From Collybia mongolica (taxonomy: Eukaryota > Basidiomycota > Agaricomycetes > Agaricales > Clitocybaceae): a DNA stretch of 64,000 nt. The translations under genes were made by a program, and so were the position numbers. Under the pieces are notes generated by a model. That model worked only from the letters and a program-made list of their open reading frames with translations. It searched no databases and was not told the DNA's origin. Below are positions 35,908 through 46,824 of this stretch, piece after piece (the stretch's first letter is position 1; each line of letters starts with the position of its first letter). The stretch spans positions 1,612,001 to 1,676,000 of the forward strand of contig JAAXNY010000011.1 in the NCBI GenBank assembly GCA_013420905.1, given 5' to 3'.

Positions 35908-36983
35908 ATGCTTCCCCCCAGAGCTTGTGCGTTTAAAATTCCTTTCTTAAACTTCTCATTATCAATGAACATATTCAGATACTTTCATTGGCCTTAATGG
36001 CGTACGCATCTTGAGCATCATTGCTCTCGTCCTCGTTTTCGCCAGTAACATCGTCACTCTGGTGCACGACGTCCAAGCTGTCAATCGCTTTGTCGCTGCA
36101 GGCAAACAGGTCGAGACAAACCCTGCTGATGCTTCCAATACCACCCTCACGGACATGCTGGACTTTGACTACATCTCGTAAGTCTCCCCAAATAGAACAA
36201 TCGACTTCTGCCCACTGACATTTTCCCTCAAAAGAGGAAGCACTGTCCCCAACCAACCTGCCGGTGCATTCTGGGCTGTCCTCAACAGGCTTTTGATCAT
36301 CGGCCAGGCCATCGTGCTAATTCTTTCCGAGTTTGGCTGGCCTGCAGCCTTTTTCAACCGCTACTTTCCCGTTCTTGGGAAGGATTTTGGCCTAGGTGCC
36401 CTCGGCATCATGCAATGCTTGTGAGTAATCAACCTCCCCACATCCACGTTCCACCCATTGACTTGGCTGCAACAGGATCGGTGCAGCCATCCTTTCCCAC
36501 CGTGTCGACACCTTCACCCTCGTCTCAGCTTTCTTCTTATTCTCCGTCGGTTGCCTCAACATCCTTGTGGGTCTCGTCTGGCGTGAATCCGCAAAGGCCA
36601 AACGCTCCATCACCTCATGGCGCGAGCATGCCAAGGGCGCGTTACCCACTCACGTTGCTGGTGTTGATGTCCGTCCCATGATGTCGGCCAGCCCTCCTAC
36701 ATTTGTATCTAACATGTGGGGAGGAAATGACCAGAAGGACCACGCATCCGAAGCCGGCTCTGGAAAATCTGGAATGGGATTCGGCAGACAAGGGGAAAAG
36801 GCTGCGGGCTTGAAAGGTATGTGTTTCATAGTCGACACCTTTAAAACGCTGTACTGAAATTCCCTCTCTTCAGGATTCCTCATTTCAAAACCGATCGAAT
36901 CTCTTCCCCGGTATGCAGCCAGCCGAAACCACACCGGAACTAGTGGAAAGACTGAATTCAGCGAAACTCCTACCGCTACATGA
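35908..36983 (+). CDS. DUF7598-type four-TM membrane protein
   Basis: Small integral membrane protein of a basidiomycete-conserved family of unknown function. Exon 1 is tiny: ATGCTTCCCCCCAGAGCTT (MLPPRA plus one base), and the intron ends at the CAG near 35978. The rest reads YTFIGLNGVRILSIIALVLV, a loop with NPADASNTTLTDML, then AFWAVLNRLLIIGQAIVLIL, LGALGIMQCLIGAAILSHRV and TLVSAFFLFSVGCLNILVGL as further helices, then a Ser/Gly-rich cytosolic tail ending SETPTAT. Three further introns were placed. The four helices and N-terminal signature are intact. Its role, and any link to the surrounding biosynthetic genes, are unknown. Confidence 0.82.
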
Positions 36984-37360
36984 AAGACGACACTAAGCAA
37001 CGTACTCCCACATGCAAAAGCCTCTCGACTATGATACTTATGATAGTTTTCTTTAATACTCGGACACATGGGACACCCTTGCTACATATTCATCTCAGCA
37101 ACCCATCTGGCATTCCTCGACTTCCACCACGGAATCCACTGTAGCACATAGCATGTACGTATCTAGAATATAATTTCTCTCCTCCTAAATCTCGATCATT
37201 GGTCGCGCATCGTTCGGGAAGGCCTCTACCTAAGTAAAGTAATCATCTTTCTACTTTGGGAACTAAACTTTGTTCCGCGGATATATATAGCTTCTCCAGG
37301 TCCAAGTTCTTGTTTTGTATCATCCTGCACTGTTGCTCTTTTTCACCTATCGAAGTCATC

Positions 37361-37606
37361 ATGACACTATCGCATACGACAAACTTTTCCTTGCCTCAAG
37401 AAAGTTGTCAGGCTAATCTGATTAGTGAATTGCATCTAGGTTTACTGAGTCATGATTTGCATGATGCTGAGTTTAACTACACGTTCAACGTTGAAATATC
37501 CTACATACATCAGAATCAGCTGGTGAAAAGGCGGGGGAATTACCTCGCTTATTCAAATCTGTCTGAGATTATTGCCCATAATCCAATGAAGACTCTCGAG
37601 TCTTGA
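37361..37606 (+). CDS. Small orphan ORF, 81 residues
   Basis: ATG at 37361 to TGA at 37604-37606, with no introns. Unrecognised: no signal peptide, membrane helix or known motif. A TATA-like ATATATAT lies ~80 bases upstream. Its last ~39 codons lie in the duplicated segment. The inverted copy on the minus strand near 29590-29490 keeps much of the peptide (SY-HQN-LVKRRGNYLAYSNL) but then diverges and stops. The shared peptide hints at real coding in an ancestor; chance is not excluded. The stop codon ends one base before the duplication junction. Confidence 0.3.
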   Translation: MTLSHTTNFSLPQESCQANLISELHLGLLSHDLHDAEFNYTFNVEISYIHQNQLVKRRGNYLAYSNLSEIIAHNPMKTLES

Positions 37607-38429
37607 AACGCTTCGCCGAGGCATGAGCATCACAAAGCTGGTCTGTAATGGCAGTAGAGTAATTCTTGTTTGGTCCGAGGTCTAATTGTTATACGCAGTT
37701 TAGCTCCCCAAGTTTCAACGCCCAACGGAGGGGCAGCGCGTGAAGATCGTTATCGGAGTCGCGCGTGAAATTTCCTGTGCACATGTATGACCTTCGAGGG
37801 TCGAGGAATATTGCACTATGCTCTCCAAAGGGTCATCTTCACTTCTGAAGGTGGTTGCAAGGCCGTCTGATGGACACTCTTACCCCTTTGCTTGACATGC
37901 TTCAGCGAAGCTGTACAGGAACTGTTATCTTCAATATTCTAACTGAATCATCTGGGTTGGATGAATCCTCGGGATATGGAGTTTATCACCGACCCTCCTA
38001 GTGGATCCTCTCCCAAGGTCCGAGTGGGTCGATGATTCATTCGGTCCTCAAAGGTTGCAGGGAACGGAGAGATATTTCCTTGAAGCCCGAGAATCAGAGA
38101 CCGGTGACCTATCTGCTTGTTGACGAAGAGGAGCTCTTTAGAAGTGATTCAAGTTGTTAGGTTCTGAGTATAATTTTATTATATCGTCCGGTACCGCCGA
38201 ATAAAAAATTCACACGAGCTCACACCTCCAAAATTATCCTGAGCTTGTGACCAGCATGGTCATAAGCCTTCGGAATCCCAGTTAGAGAGCTTTATCCGTC
38301 TTGCGAGTTTTGTTGCGTAACGTCAGAATTTATTCCGACATTCTTTCGTGACTGTACCGTTATAGTCAACGCACATTGAGAAAATATACGATTACCAGGA
38401 AGAACACAATGGTATGCCGCTGGGGTAAA
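37491..38429. repeat. Inverted segmental duplication, right copy (continuous)
   Basis: Segment 2 (37491-37607) and segment 1 (37608-38429) are contiguous here and match, in reverse complement, 29477-29592 and 25882-26736. The near-palindrome AAGACTCTCGAGTCTT lies at 37589-37604, just before the junction. Copies are similar but clearly diverged, so the duplication is not very recent. Confidence 0.85.
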
Positions 38430-38864
38430 GGACTCCACGACAAATTAGATTTTCTCAGTCTCGCGAGCCTGTCGTGCGTCACCAGGTCTAACGAACGCGT
38501 CCCTCATTTCGATCCCCGAGAAGATATTCCATCTTCTGCGCATTCCTCATCACCAAACAACACCAATCCACAGATGAAGTTTGTCTTTTCAACTCTGGCA
38601 TTAGCATTCTGACAAATTTTATCAACCTTGCTATCGCGTCCTTTCGCCTGCGAGACAGTTTGGATCCTTCCGGGATGCCTGTAACGGCTTCTCTTTGCCT
38701 CTCTGGTTGCATCGTCTGACGAGTGGTAGATATCAAAGAGGCCTGATTGATGAATCGAGTGGTCCCCCCAAAAACGTGTAAAATGGCACAGAAAGTGACA
38801 TGGTATAAATTGTACAATGGAGGCTTATTGATTATCAGATGCCTCCTTTAACCCCCTTGAATTT

Positions 38865-41800
38865 TCACCCAACCAAAAACCCTACAGACCTCCAGTAGTC
38901 AACCCATGACTTAACGTCCCCTTCATTAAGGGGTGCGATGTCCATATACGACGGGGATAAACAGGTAATGGTTTTTTCGACACTGATGCACGGCTTTTTC
39001 GCTATGCAATACGCACCCCTATTATCCTTCGACTCAAAATAAGGCAGCATACGAAGCACTCGTGGATACAACGCATCCACATCCCTCGTCCCGTTGGTTG
39101 ATTTCGGGGCCTCAAAGTGGCTCTGGTTATAAGAAGACGCTCGGCCCTGTACCAGATCTAACCATTCCTCGAACGGTACAAGTTTGACGTTCAGTAAGTC
39201 CGCCAAGGGTTTGAAAATGGCAGCCCAAAGGATGGGATGTGGGTGTTCTAGGTGAAAGTAACGTGCTTGCGCGCATATACGCGCCAGCTCAACGATACAT
39301 CGCGCCGCCACGTCGACAGGCAACCACGACACCATCTAGTCAGTACCACACAAACGATCATCACGGAGACCGAATTACAAGAGAACCTGGACACACCCTA
39401 TCGCAGATTGGCAGGCAGCCTAAGCTCGGGGCAGACTGCACCATGGAAGGAAGCCATTCCGCCGTGTTCCACACACCCTTGATTCCTCCAGAAAGCTGCC
39501 CAACCCTCACGATTGAAATCGGAATACGTAGACGTTCTGCTGCAATGTCGAGAACTCGTTCAGCTACCCACTTCGATTCGGTGTATCCCAAACCCGCGGC
39601 AACCATTGGATCATATGCTGGGCCTTCGGTTACAAGTTCTCCCGATGGCCAACCTAACACAGGGTTCACAGAGCCCAATGTAGGCACAATTCCAACGGCT
39701 TACTTCTGAACAATCCCGTGGAGCTTATAAACAACAAGCGAGCCTTTGGGGAGCTTGCCGCAAAGTCAACAAGGTTGCGTAGCCCTCCCAGTGCATCAGA
39801 AAAGGAGGAAAGGCTCCGGTTGAAGTCAACAGGCCAAGCTAAAAGCGGCTAATAAATTTCCGCATCCCACAGAGGATGTCCGAAACTGACCTGCATGTAT
39901 AATGGCCGTCACTTGGTGGGGGAACTAGCGATATCATTACAATCAGCTCGGTAGATCTACAACGCCGCGCCATTTACGTGCCTTGTTCGGGACGTTCCAC
40001 GACTTGGCCGAGAGGTCGGTCTCTATGAATGTAATTTTGGCGCTCTGCAATATATATGGATCAAGATATCTGGCGGTGAAGCTACCAATTTGTCGGTCAA
40101 GAAGGGGCCGCGAGTCTCGAGGGTGGTGTCGATTGACAGCATATATGCGGTGTACATCCGAGCGATTCGCCAATTCTGCCAGGATATACGAACCGAGTGC
40201 ACCAGTCGTGCCAGTCACGAGAACAACATCGCCAGAAGGTGAAGGCAAAACCTTCTCAAGCTCTGGAGCAGTAAATGCGTCCAAGGATGGAATCCCCTCT
40301 GTAAACCTCGTGACCATGGTATTCATAAGAGCAATCCTCTCAGCCCACTGGTCAACCACCAGACCTTTCCCAGCCATGAAACGCTGAACAAACCCAACCA
40401 ATTCCTCTGGACATGGACACCGGTACACCACATCCACCGGAATGGAATCTTTGACCAGTTCAGGCTTCAGGGATAACAAGGCTGCACTAATCATGTTCCT
40501 GATCCTGGTTGCTTGTGTGCTGTCAATGGTTTCGCGTCCTCAGTAAGTACGAGTCGAAGATGCGGCTACCGACAAACCTGTCACACCCTTGCTGGAAGAC
40601 ATCTACGAGTTCCCCCACAGGCTCTCCTAGGACTTCTGTCAGGATTTTATTTATGAGAAGCCGATAATCCGGTTCAGAGTTGCTGACGAGGGGCAAGTCA
40701 AGATCTGTCGTAAGACCAAACCTTCTGTATGCTTGTTCAATTTCCGATTCATACTGTTCGAGGACCGCCCTTCGCTGTATGTTGCCCTTGGCCGTGAGAA
40801 GAAATGGTTGAGAAGGGTAGGCAAGTAATATCATCTAAGAACAAAAAATTAGAACCTAGAATCAATGTGCATGGTGACATACTTCTTTGTACAGCCGTGA
40901 ATGGGAAGGTGCGGTGACGTTCGCTTGCTTCGTGAGATACCTGTAATACACATACATCAACGGCGTAAATTGTGCAAAAAATAGCACATTGCAATGACCG
41001 TAGGACTTCGTCAAAGCTCTCCCTTTCTTGGGGGTCGTCCAATAAGCTCCAAGCTGAGGCACTCAGTTCCAGAATAATCCCGTTGTGTGGGCGCTCTCGC
41101 CCAAACATGACCGCCTTGCTTATTCTAGGTTCTTCCAAGAATATGGCCTCTAAAAACAGGGACATGATTAATGATGAAACCTGTTCACTACGGTCATAAA
41201 TTTTAACTAACCAATTGGTCCTGGGATGGTCTAGAGAACACTCCTCACGAATGAGGAACATGATGAGATTACGTGTGGCACACCTCACCTTTTCACCAGT
41301 TGATAGCACAATCAAGTCATCAACGCGCGCATACACACGCCACAGGGAGGGGTCAGTAGGGTGTCGGATAAAGAGGTCCCCAGTGGCAAAAGCATTCTTG
41401 CCATCGACGGAGGTATTAACGGCACCCGGTGTGTAGGCTGGGGACTCCTATTGTCGGGGAAGTCAGTGAAATCAAGATATCCATGTTGGCAGAAACGAAA
41501 ACGCACAACCGTCACGAGCTCAAATATCGACTTTTCCGAGTCTTGGGGTACGAAGTGTGCCTCAAAGTGAGGGGAAAAACTTATGTATTGCCAATCTCGT
41601 GCTAACACAGTCCCTATGTTGGGTGTGTCGAGGACTCTGTAAGCGCCAAACAAAGCAGCAGTACATACGTGGAATAAACTTAGACACACACCCTACTTCG
41701 GTGCTGTTGGACTTTGGCGATTAGTGCGAGAATTTTTGAAGAAAGTGTACACACCCTGCATAATACATGTGCAAATTTACCCCCGAAGTTGCCAATTTGT

Positions 41801-43174
41801 CCCCAGCGTTCTGGCTTAAGGGGGCGCCTGCAAATATCTTTTGAATCGCCAATGAAGAATAGCTCGAGAGGACAATAATCGTGATAGGAGCGTACAACGG
41901 CTTTCAATTCCTTTAGAACTCCAATCGCGTTCTCGTCGGATGACCAGGACTGTGTTGCGGACAATCCTGATTTGGAATATAAAAGGTTGGTACGAATTGA
42001 TTACCTACCTCGAGGAAACTCGGAACGCAGGCTAGCATTGTACAACGATCATCTTTGATCCCGCCAAGGACGCGCGCAGGCGAAGGTAGGATAGGCTGGG
42101 TATCTGGGGGAAATACAGCGAGTACAAATCCCGTTGCTATCTGAATGAGGAAGATCAGCCAAGAATCAAACAGTCCTTCCTTCAAGGGAGCGCCCACGTA
42201 CTGCACGAAGAAGGAAAGCCACACCCTGCATGTCTATCAGACGTTTAGCCGTGGACCAGCGAAAACGTAAGTAGCACTGCTTACGGAACATCGGAATAGC
42301 GTGTATTGATACAACATGCCCACAGAAATCCACATCGCCATAGTCTGACAATATGACTTTGAGAGATGACCCCAGGTAGAAAAAAAAAGTAAATGCACAT
42401 GGGATTCTCGCATATTGCAGGAGGATTGTCTGTGCCAATCTTGTCGTCTTCGGGAAACCGGTAGACCCTGGAGAAGGTTACATGGAGGAGACTTAAACTT
42501 CGTAACATGAGGTACCTGAGCTGTGCATAATTATGACACTCTCATTTGACGAGAATCTTGCGGAACTGGAGTCTCTGGGATGACGACCATCAAGAAAAGA
42601 GTGTCCAACCTCTTTCGTGATGTTATGAAAGTACACTGGAAACTCTGTGTCTGCCGTTACTGTTTCGATAAGTTTCTGAATAGCATGATCTTCACTGAGG
42701 AAGACGTGGTGGGCATCGGAATTCTCCAGCAAGTGTAGGACCGCTGAAGCAGAGTTACGTGGCGAAATAAGGAAAGGTACAAGTCCAGCACGCAATATAC
42801 CAAATAACAAGATCGCGTATGTAACAGTATCTGGCCGGGCCAACCCTGTTGAAAGGACGTGTAACAGGGCTGAGCTCGAACTCACCTGTATTTGCGAGAA
42901 TTGCAACAATGGGTGGGGAGGTCGAGGTTGATGCAACGAACCCCGTGGACTTGACTATCAGTACCGCGCAGCGATGAATTGCGTCGGCGAAATTTGACCA
43001 GGTAATCTGAACGTCCTGGCCCATGGAACCTCGGTAGATAAATAGAGGGTGTCCTTCTGAGTAACGGGCATGAAATTCAATAAGGTCCGGGATACAAGTT
43101 GTACCATCCAGCGGTGGTGCGGTGAAGGTTGTGCTATCAAGGGCCTGAGAGGAGGGAGGTGGTGGCAGATACAT
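38865..43174 (-). CDS. NRPS-like adenylate-forming reductase (A-T-R), AFR2
   Basis: Same architecture and likely chemistry as AFR1 (acid activation, thioester loading, NADPH reduction), but clearly diverged. The ATG at 43174 gives MYLPPPPSSQALDSTTF. A domain: VIIMHSSGSTGFPKTTRLAQ after removing an intron, IFAGAPLSQNAGDK, MYYAGTEVGCVSK and LWRVYARVDDLIVLSTGEK. T domain: VFQQGCDSTQATRIRNM, attachment Ser split by an intron as in AFR1. R domain: DVVLVTGTTGALGSYILAEL, HAAWPVDFNRSLSSFSDAL, LGYTESKWVAERVL. It ends VKSWVDYWRSVGFLVG. All core motifs survive. The A5 region differs from AFR1 (YYAGTEVG against LYGSTEVG), suggesting a different acid substrate. Many introns; about 1,100 residues. Downstream of it is the continuous copy of the duplication. 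Confidence 0.87.
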
Positions 43175-43989
43175 TCTGTGTGCCGACCAGATAATCGACC
43201 TGAATAGACGGCAACTTCACGATACTCTAAAATAAAAGTTTGCTGACAAGACGTATCGTTGTGATAGGATCAGAACGTTGAGAGATGCCAGTAAAGCGAT
43301 TTAGTCTGTGAGAAATCGACGTCGACGTCTAGAGATGAGCACAGTATCGCCGCAGTGACTTCACATTTTAGAAGGGGTAGCCTAACTGGCGTATATTAAA
43401 AATGAGTGTTGGATAGATGGTTGAGTTGACGTTTTGTAAAAAAAAAAGCTCAAACTTGGGATTTCTTTTCGGAGTCTAAACTTTACCCATTATTTTAGAG
43501 TCCGAGTCGTGCCAAATTTACGCATCTTCGAATTTCGCGGGACCGGACAGGCCATGCCATACACTTGCCGGTTATGGGCTCATTTTCCCTCAGGCTTCCA
43601 AGCTAATCGATCAATGTGATCACGAAGTTTCGAACAGTGATTCCAGTCTCACACGACTGTCGCAAAATGTCAGGAACCTTCAGAGTCCAAATTCCAGAAG
43701 AACAGGGTACCCTCGTTCAAGCTGGAGCCATATACCTTAAAGGGCAAGACAGTCATTCTCAGACTGTGAGCGGCGTGGACTGGTCCTCGGAATAATCATT
43801 GTCATATTCGCACAACCTCGTTCATGCAGGTGGGCGGCTCTTTCGTATGGCCGTCCAATTGTTCTAGCTCCCGGGGCGCACCAAGGCACCGGTGGTAGAC
43901 GTCATCGAATATAAAACCCGTACGTCAGAATGTACCACCACACATGCCTCGCCAGAGAAAGCAGGCCGATGTTTCGTTCAATCGTTAGC
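43175..43989. other. Intergenic region upstream of AFR2
   Basis: No gene supported on either strand. It includes a short A-run near 43440 and the presumed AFR2 promoter. Confidence 0.5.
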
Positions 43990-44430
43990 GCGTATTTTGG
44001 TACAGACTAGGCTCGATAAAAGTCAGCACGAGAGCTTATCTGGTGACGCTCCATTACCTCGCCAAATATCCGCAGCGCATTCCCGCCGCAGATCTTGATT
44101 TCTTGCCTGGGCCATCCCAGGATCTTGGCTGGTGCGACGTTTTTGGGACGATACCTTTCTTCTTCCTCTGAAGGACTTTCGAACCACTCACACGAATCGG
44201 AGATATACAGAATCCTACGCCATCGACTTCTCCATGCATACATATCCCGTGCTCCGTTCATGCACAAAGATCTCCGGCCCACGCTATCCTGGCTGATACA
44301 TCTCGACACCCACGGCATTTCTATTAAAACCTTTGTACAGTCTCAAGCCTGAGGCCTGATCCCATGTGTACCAGCGTCACCGCTCGGTCGATGAGTATTC
44401 TCCAAGCGTCTTCACACATCTAATATACCC
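43990..44430 (-). pseudogene. Amidohydrolase-like (metal-dependent hydrolase) relic, C-terminal part
   Basis: On the minus strand, EDAWRILIDRAVTLVHMGSG and GFNRNAVGVEMYQPG read in one frame and then meet an in-frame TAG near 44290. The frame continues GPEIFVHERSTGYVCMEKSM and must shift at about 44220 to give RRILYISDSCEWFESPSEEE, KILGWPRQEIKICGGNALRI and FGEVMER. The late block (SD motif, then GGNA-R-FG) resembles the C-terminus of amidohydrolase-2-type metallohydrolases. With a stop, a frameshift and no N-terminal half, it looks like a decayed gene. An unresolved intron could explain one of the two defects. It lies between AFR2 and GMC1. Confidence 0.5.
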
Positions 44431-44533
44431 AAATTCAAAAAAGTGTAACCATTATGTGTGATAAAACCTAAGTACATGAGAAACAACAGGAGCAGATGGA
44501 CCAGAGCGACGGATATATTAACTCTGCGTTGAC

Positions 44534-46824
44534 CTAACGGTACGACGCTTTAATCATATCAGCAGCGAGCTCGGCAGTACCGTATACCGCAGCCTGAGGG
44601 TGAGCCGCTGGCAAGAACGGCTGAAGGAAAAGGTCAACGGCTGATCGGGGCGATGGATCGACACACTCACGAAGACCGATGCATCAACAACACGCAAACC
44701 AGCAACACCTTTGACTTTGAGGTCGGGGTCTACAGCTCCCCAGTGAGCCCCAACGGGAGACATACTCGCGGTTCCCACAGGGTGGAACTCGCTAGAAGTG
44801 GTATCCCGTATAAACTGCTCCAGCTTCTCGTCTGTATCCAGTTCACCCTGCGTGCCGAACGGTGCGATCACGTAGTCGTCCCAAGCGGAAGCAGTAACAA
44901 AGCGCCTTGCACTCTTTGCGCCTTCGACCATAACAGAGATATCGAACTCCGTAGATAGAAGTTTAGGATCAATAATAGGGAATTCAAAGGGGTCTGTGGA
45001 TTGAAGTTGGACCGTCCCGCCTGCAGAATCGCATGTTAGTATGTTTTGTATCATCTGGAGAATGGAGATGGTACGGACGAGACGTTGGAGATGCTACGGT
45101 GTTGAGAATAGAAAAGTAACGACCGGTGCTTGGAGGTGCATCCACAAACGAAGAAAATCCATTCTGTAGTCTCCCTTTAACACCGATAATATGATATACC
45201 AAAAAAGCATGAAATACGCACAGAAAACAGTAATTCGAAGTGGGCGGATTTCGGCCCGGAGCTGGGGTCTGGCGTGGTTTTGAAGATCGGGCTGTCAGGA
45301 GGGAGGCGCAGCCACCCTATCTGGTTACTGGGCCCTTGAACGAGAGGGCCTGTTCCGTTCGCCCTGTACTGGGCGAGTTGTTCGGCCGCAATAGTGGCGT
45401 TCTGCTCAGCATCCTCAAAGGTTTCGGTATTATTAATGACAACCCATTGGCTAGAAAAGAGGGGATGATCCGAGAGGTTCTTTCCTATGCTTGGAAGATT
45501 GACGATGGGTTTAATGCCTAATTTTGAGAGGTCGTTGCTATCGCCAACTCCAGAGAGCATTAGGATTTGAGGAGTCCCAATAACGCCCGCCGAGAGGATG
45601 ACCTCCTTTCTTGCGGTCACTTTGAACCGATGACCTGAACGAATTCACTTTCAGAATAGTTCACGTTGAACCAAAAGGCTAAACTCTGAACCTGTGGGGC
45701 TTTGTGCAAACTCGACAATGTTGAACAACGGACGGCCATTGACCGTTCTATTGTGCAGAACCTTGGTGACTTGCGTCTGAATGAGAACATCAAGGTTTCG
45801 CCTGTTTATAGCCGGCCTTAAATATGCAACACTAGAACTGCATCTAGCGCTGTTACCAATCGTCGACTGGGTATTACCTAGATTAGGTCAGCCAAACTGC
45901 AAAAAAAAAAAAAAAAGACTCTTCCATGTAGCACATACCTATTCCAATGATATCACCCGAATTCATGTCGAGATTGAAGGGGAACTCGTCTAGTTCATGT
46001 GCCGTTTGAATAACTCTGCTGTCGGTGGCGGCAACATTTCCAGCAAGGCTGACGAGAAGAGGGCCATTAAAGTTATGGACTTCAGGGTTGAATTGTCCCG
46101 TAGTGTTGTGATGATCAGCGGACTCGAAGAAGTGTTCAGGCTGCAAACGATCATGAGTAAATATAATCCTCGGAGTAAAGATATGTACTTTTCTAAGATA
46201 AGATTGGAATTTATTCCAGGACCACCTAGAATCTCCAGTAACTCTAGCAAAGCGATCATAATCTTCCGAAGAGCCACGAGTATAGACCATGATGTCTATT
46301 TTTAGATGGGCTCTTAATAATATGTCCGCGCAATATGGGAGCGGATAAGACACTCACTGACAGAACTGCTCCCACCCAGGACTCTGCCTCTGGGGTATAC
46401 GATTGATCGATTATTAAACCCCTCCTGGAGAGCGGTGGTATAATTCCATGTCCACGGCTTATCCGGCGTAGCCAGGAGTGCGAAGAACGGAATGATGAGC
46501 TCGTCAATTCCAGCATCACTAGCGAGTTTTGTTAGAGCTAATTCCACGTATATATCGAGTATGGCACCTGACGCCCGCTTCGATGACCAGAACGCTAAAA
46601 TTTGAGTCTTCAGTAAGTCGATTTGCGAGGACGTTTCCGGCAGTCCCAGCTGATAAAAGTGTGAGTGGACGCAAACGGATCGCAAATGATGCATCATACG
46701 GACCTCCAACTATAACGAAATCATATTCTTTGGCAACCTGAGATGGATCTAAAAGAAGCCTCCCTCTACAAGAGGATAAAAGGCATATAACAAACCAGCA
46801 AAGGCAAAGGAAAGAGCGCATCAT
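44534..46824 (-). CDS. Secreted GMC oxidoreductase, aryl-alcohol-oxidase-like (GMC1)
   Basis: FAD-dependent glucose-methanol-choline family oxidase or dehydrogenase. The ATG at 46824 (or 46821) starts a signal peptide (MMRSFLCLCWFVICLLSS). After an intron the FAD site reads FVIVGAGTAGNVLANRL, then FSVLVIEAGV, the GMC signature YPRGRVLGGSSSV, DSRWSWNKFQSYLRK, KEVILSAGVIGTPQILMLSG and LPSIGKNLSDHPLF. The catalytic His is in EFHPVGTASMSP and the second His in LPAAHPQAAVYGTAELAADM. It ends KASYR. A run of 16 A's sits in an intron near 45901. About 640 residues, many introns, all catalytic residues present. It could oxidise alcohols outside the cell, either in wood decay (AAO role) or as a tailoring step for the neighbouring pathway; sequence alone does not decide. 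Confidence 0.88.

Larger units (their letters stand above)
36984..38864. other. Intergenic region containing the continuous duplicate
   Basis: DUF7598 3' UTR, then a small orphan ORF and the right arm of the inverted duplication (37491-38429). From 38430 to 38864 nothing supported; this is the AFR2 3' flank. Confidence 0.6.

Noticed and set aside
45901..45916. Run of 16 A's as a retroposon tail
   Set aside because: It lies inside a GMC1 intron with no adjacent element; a simple homopolymer.
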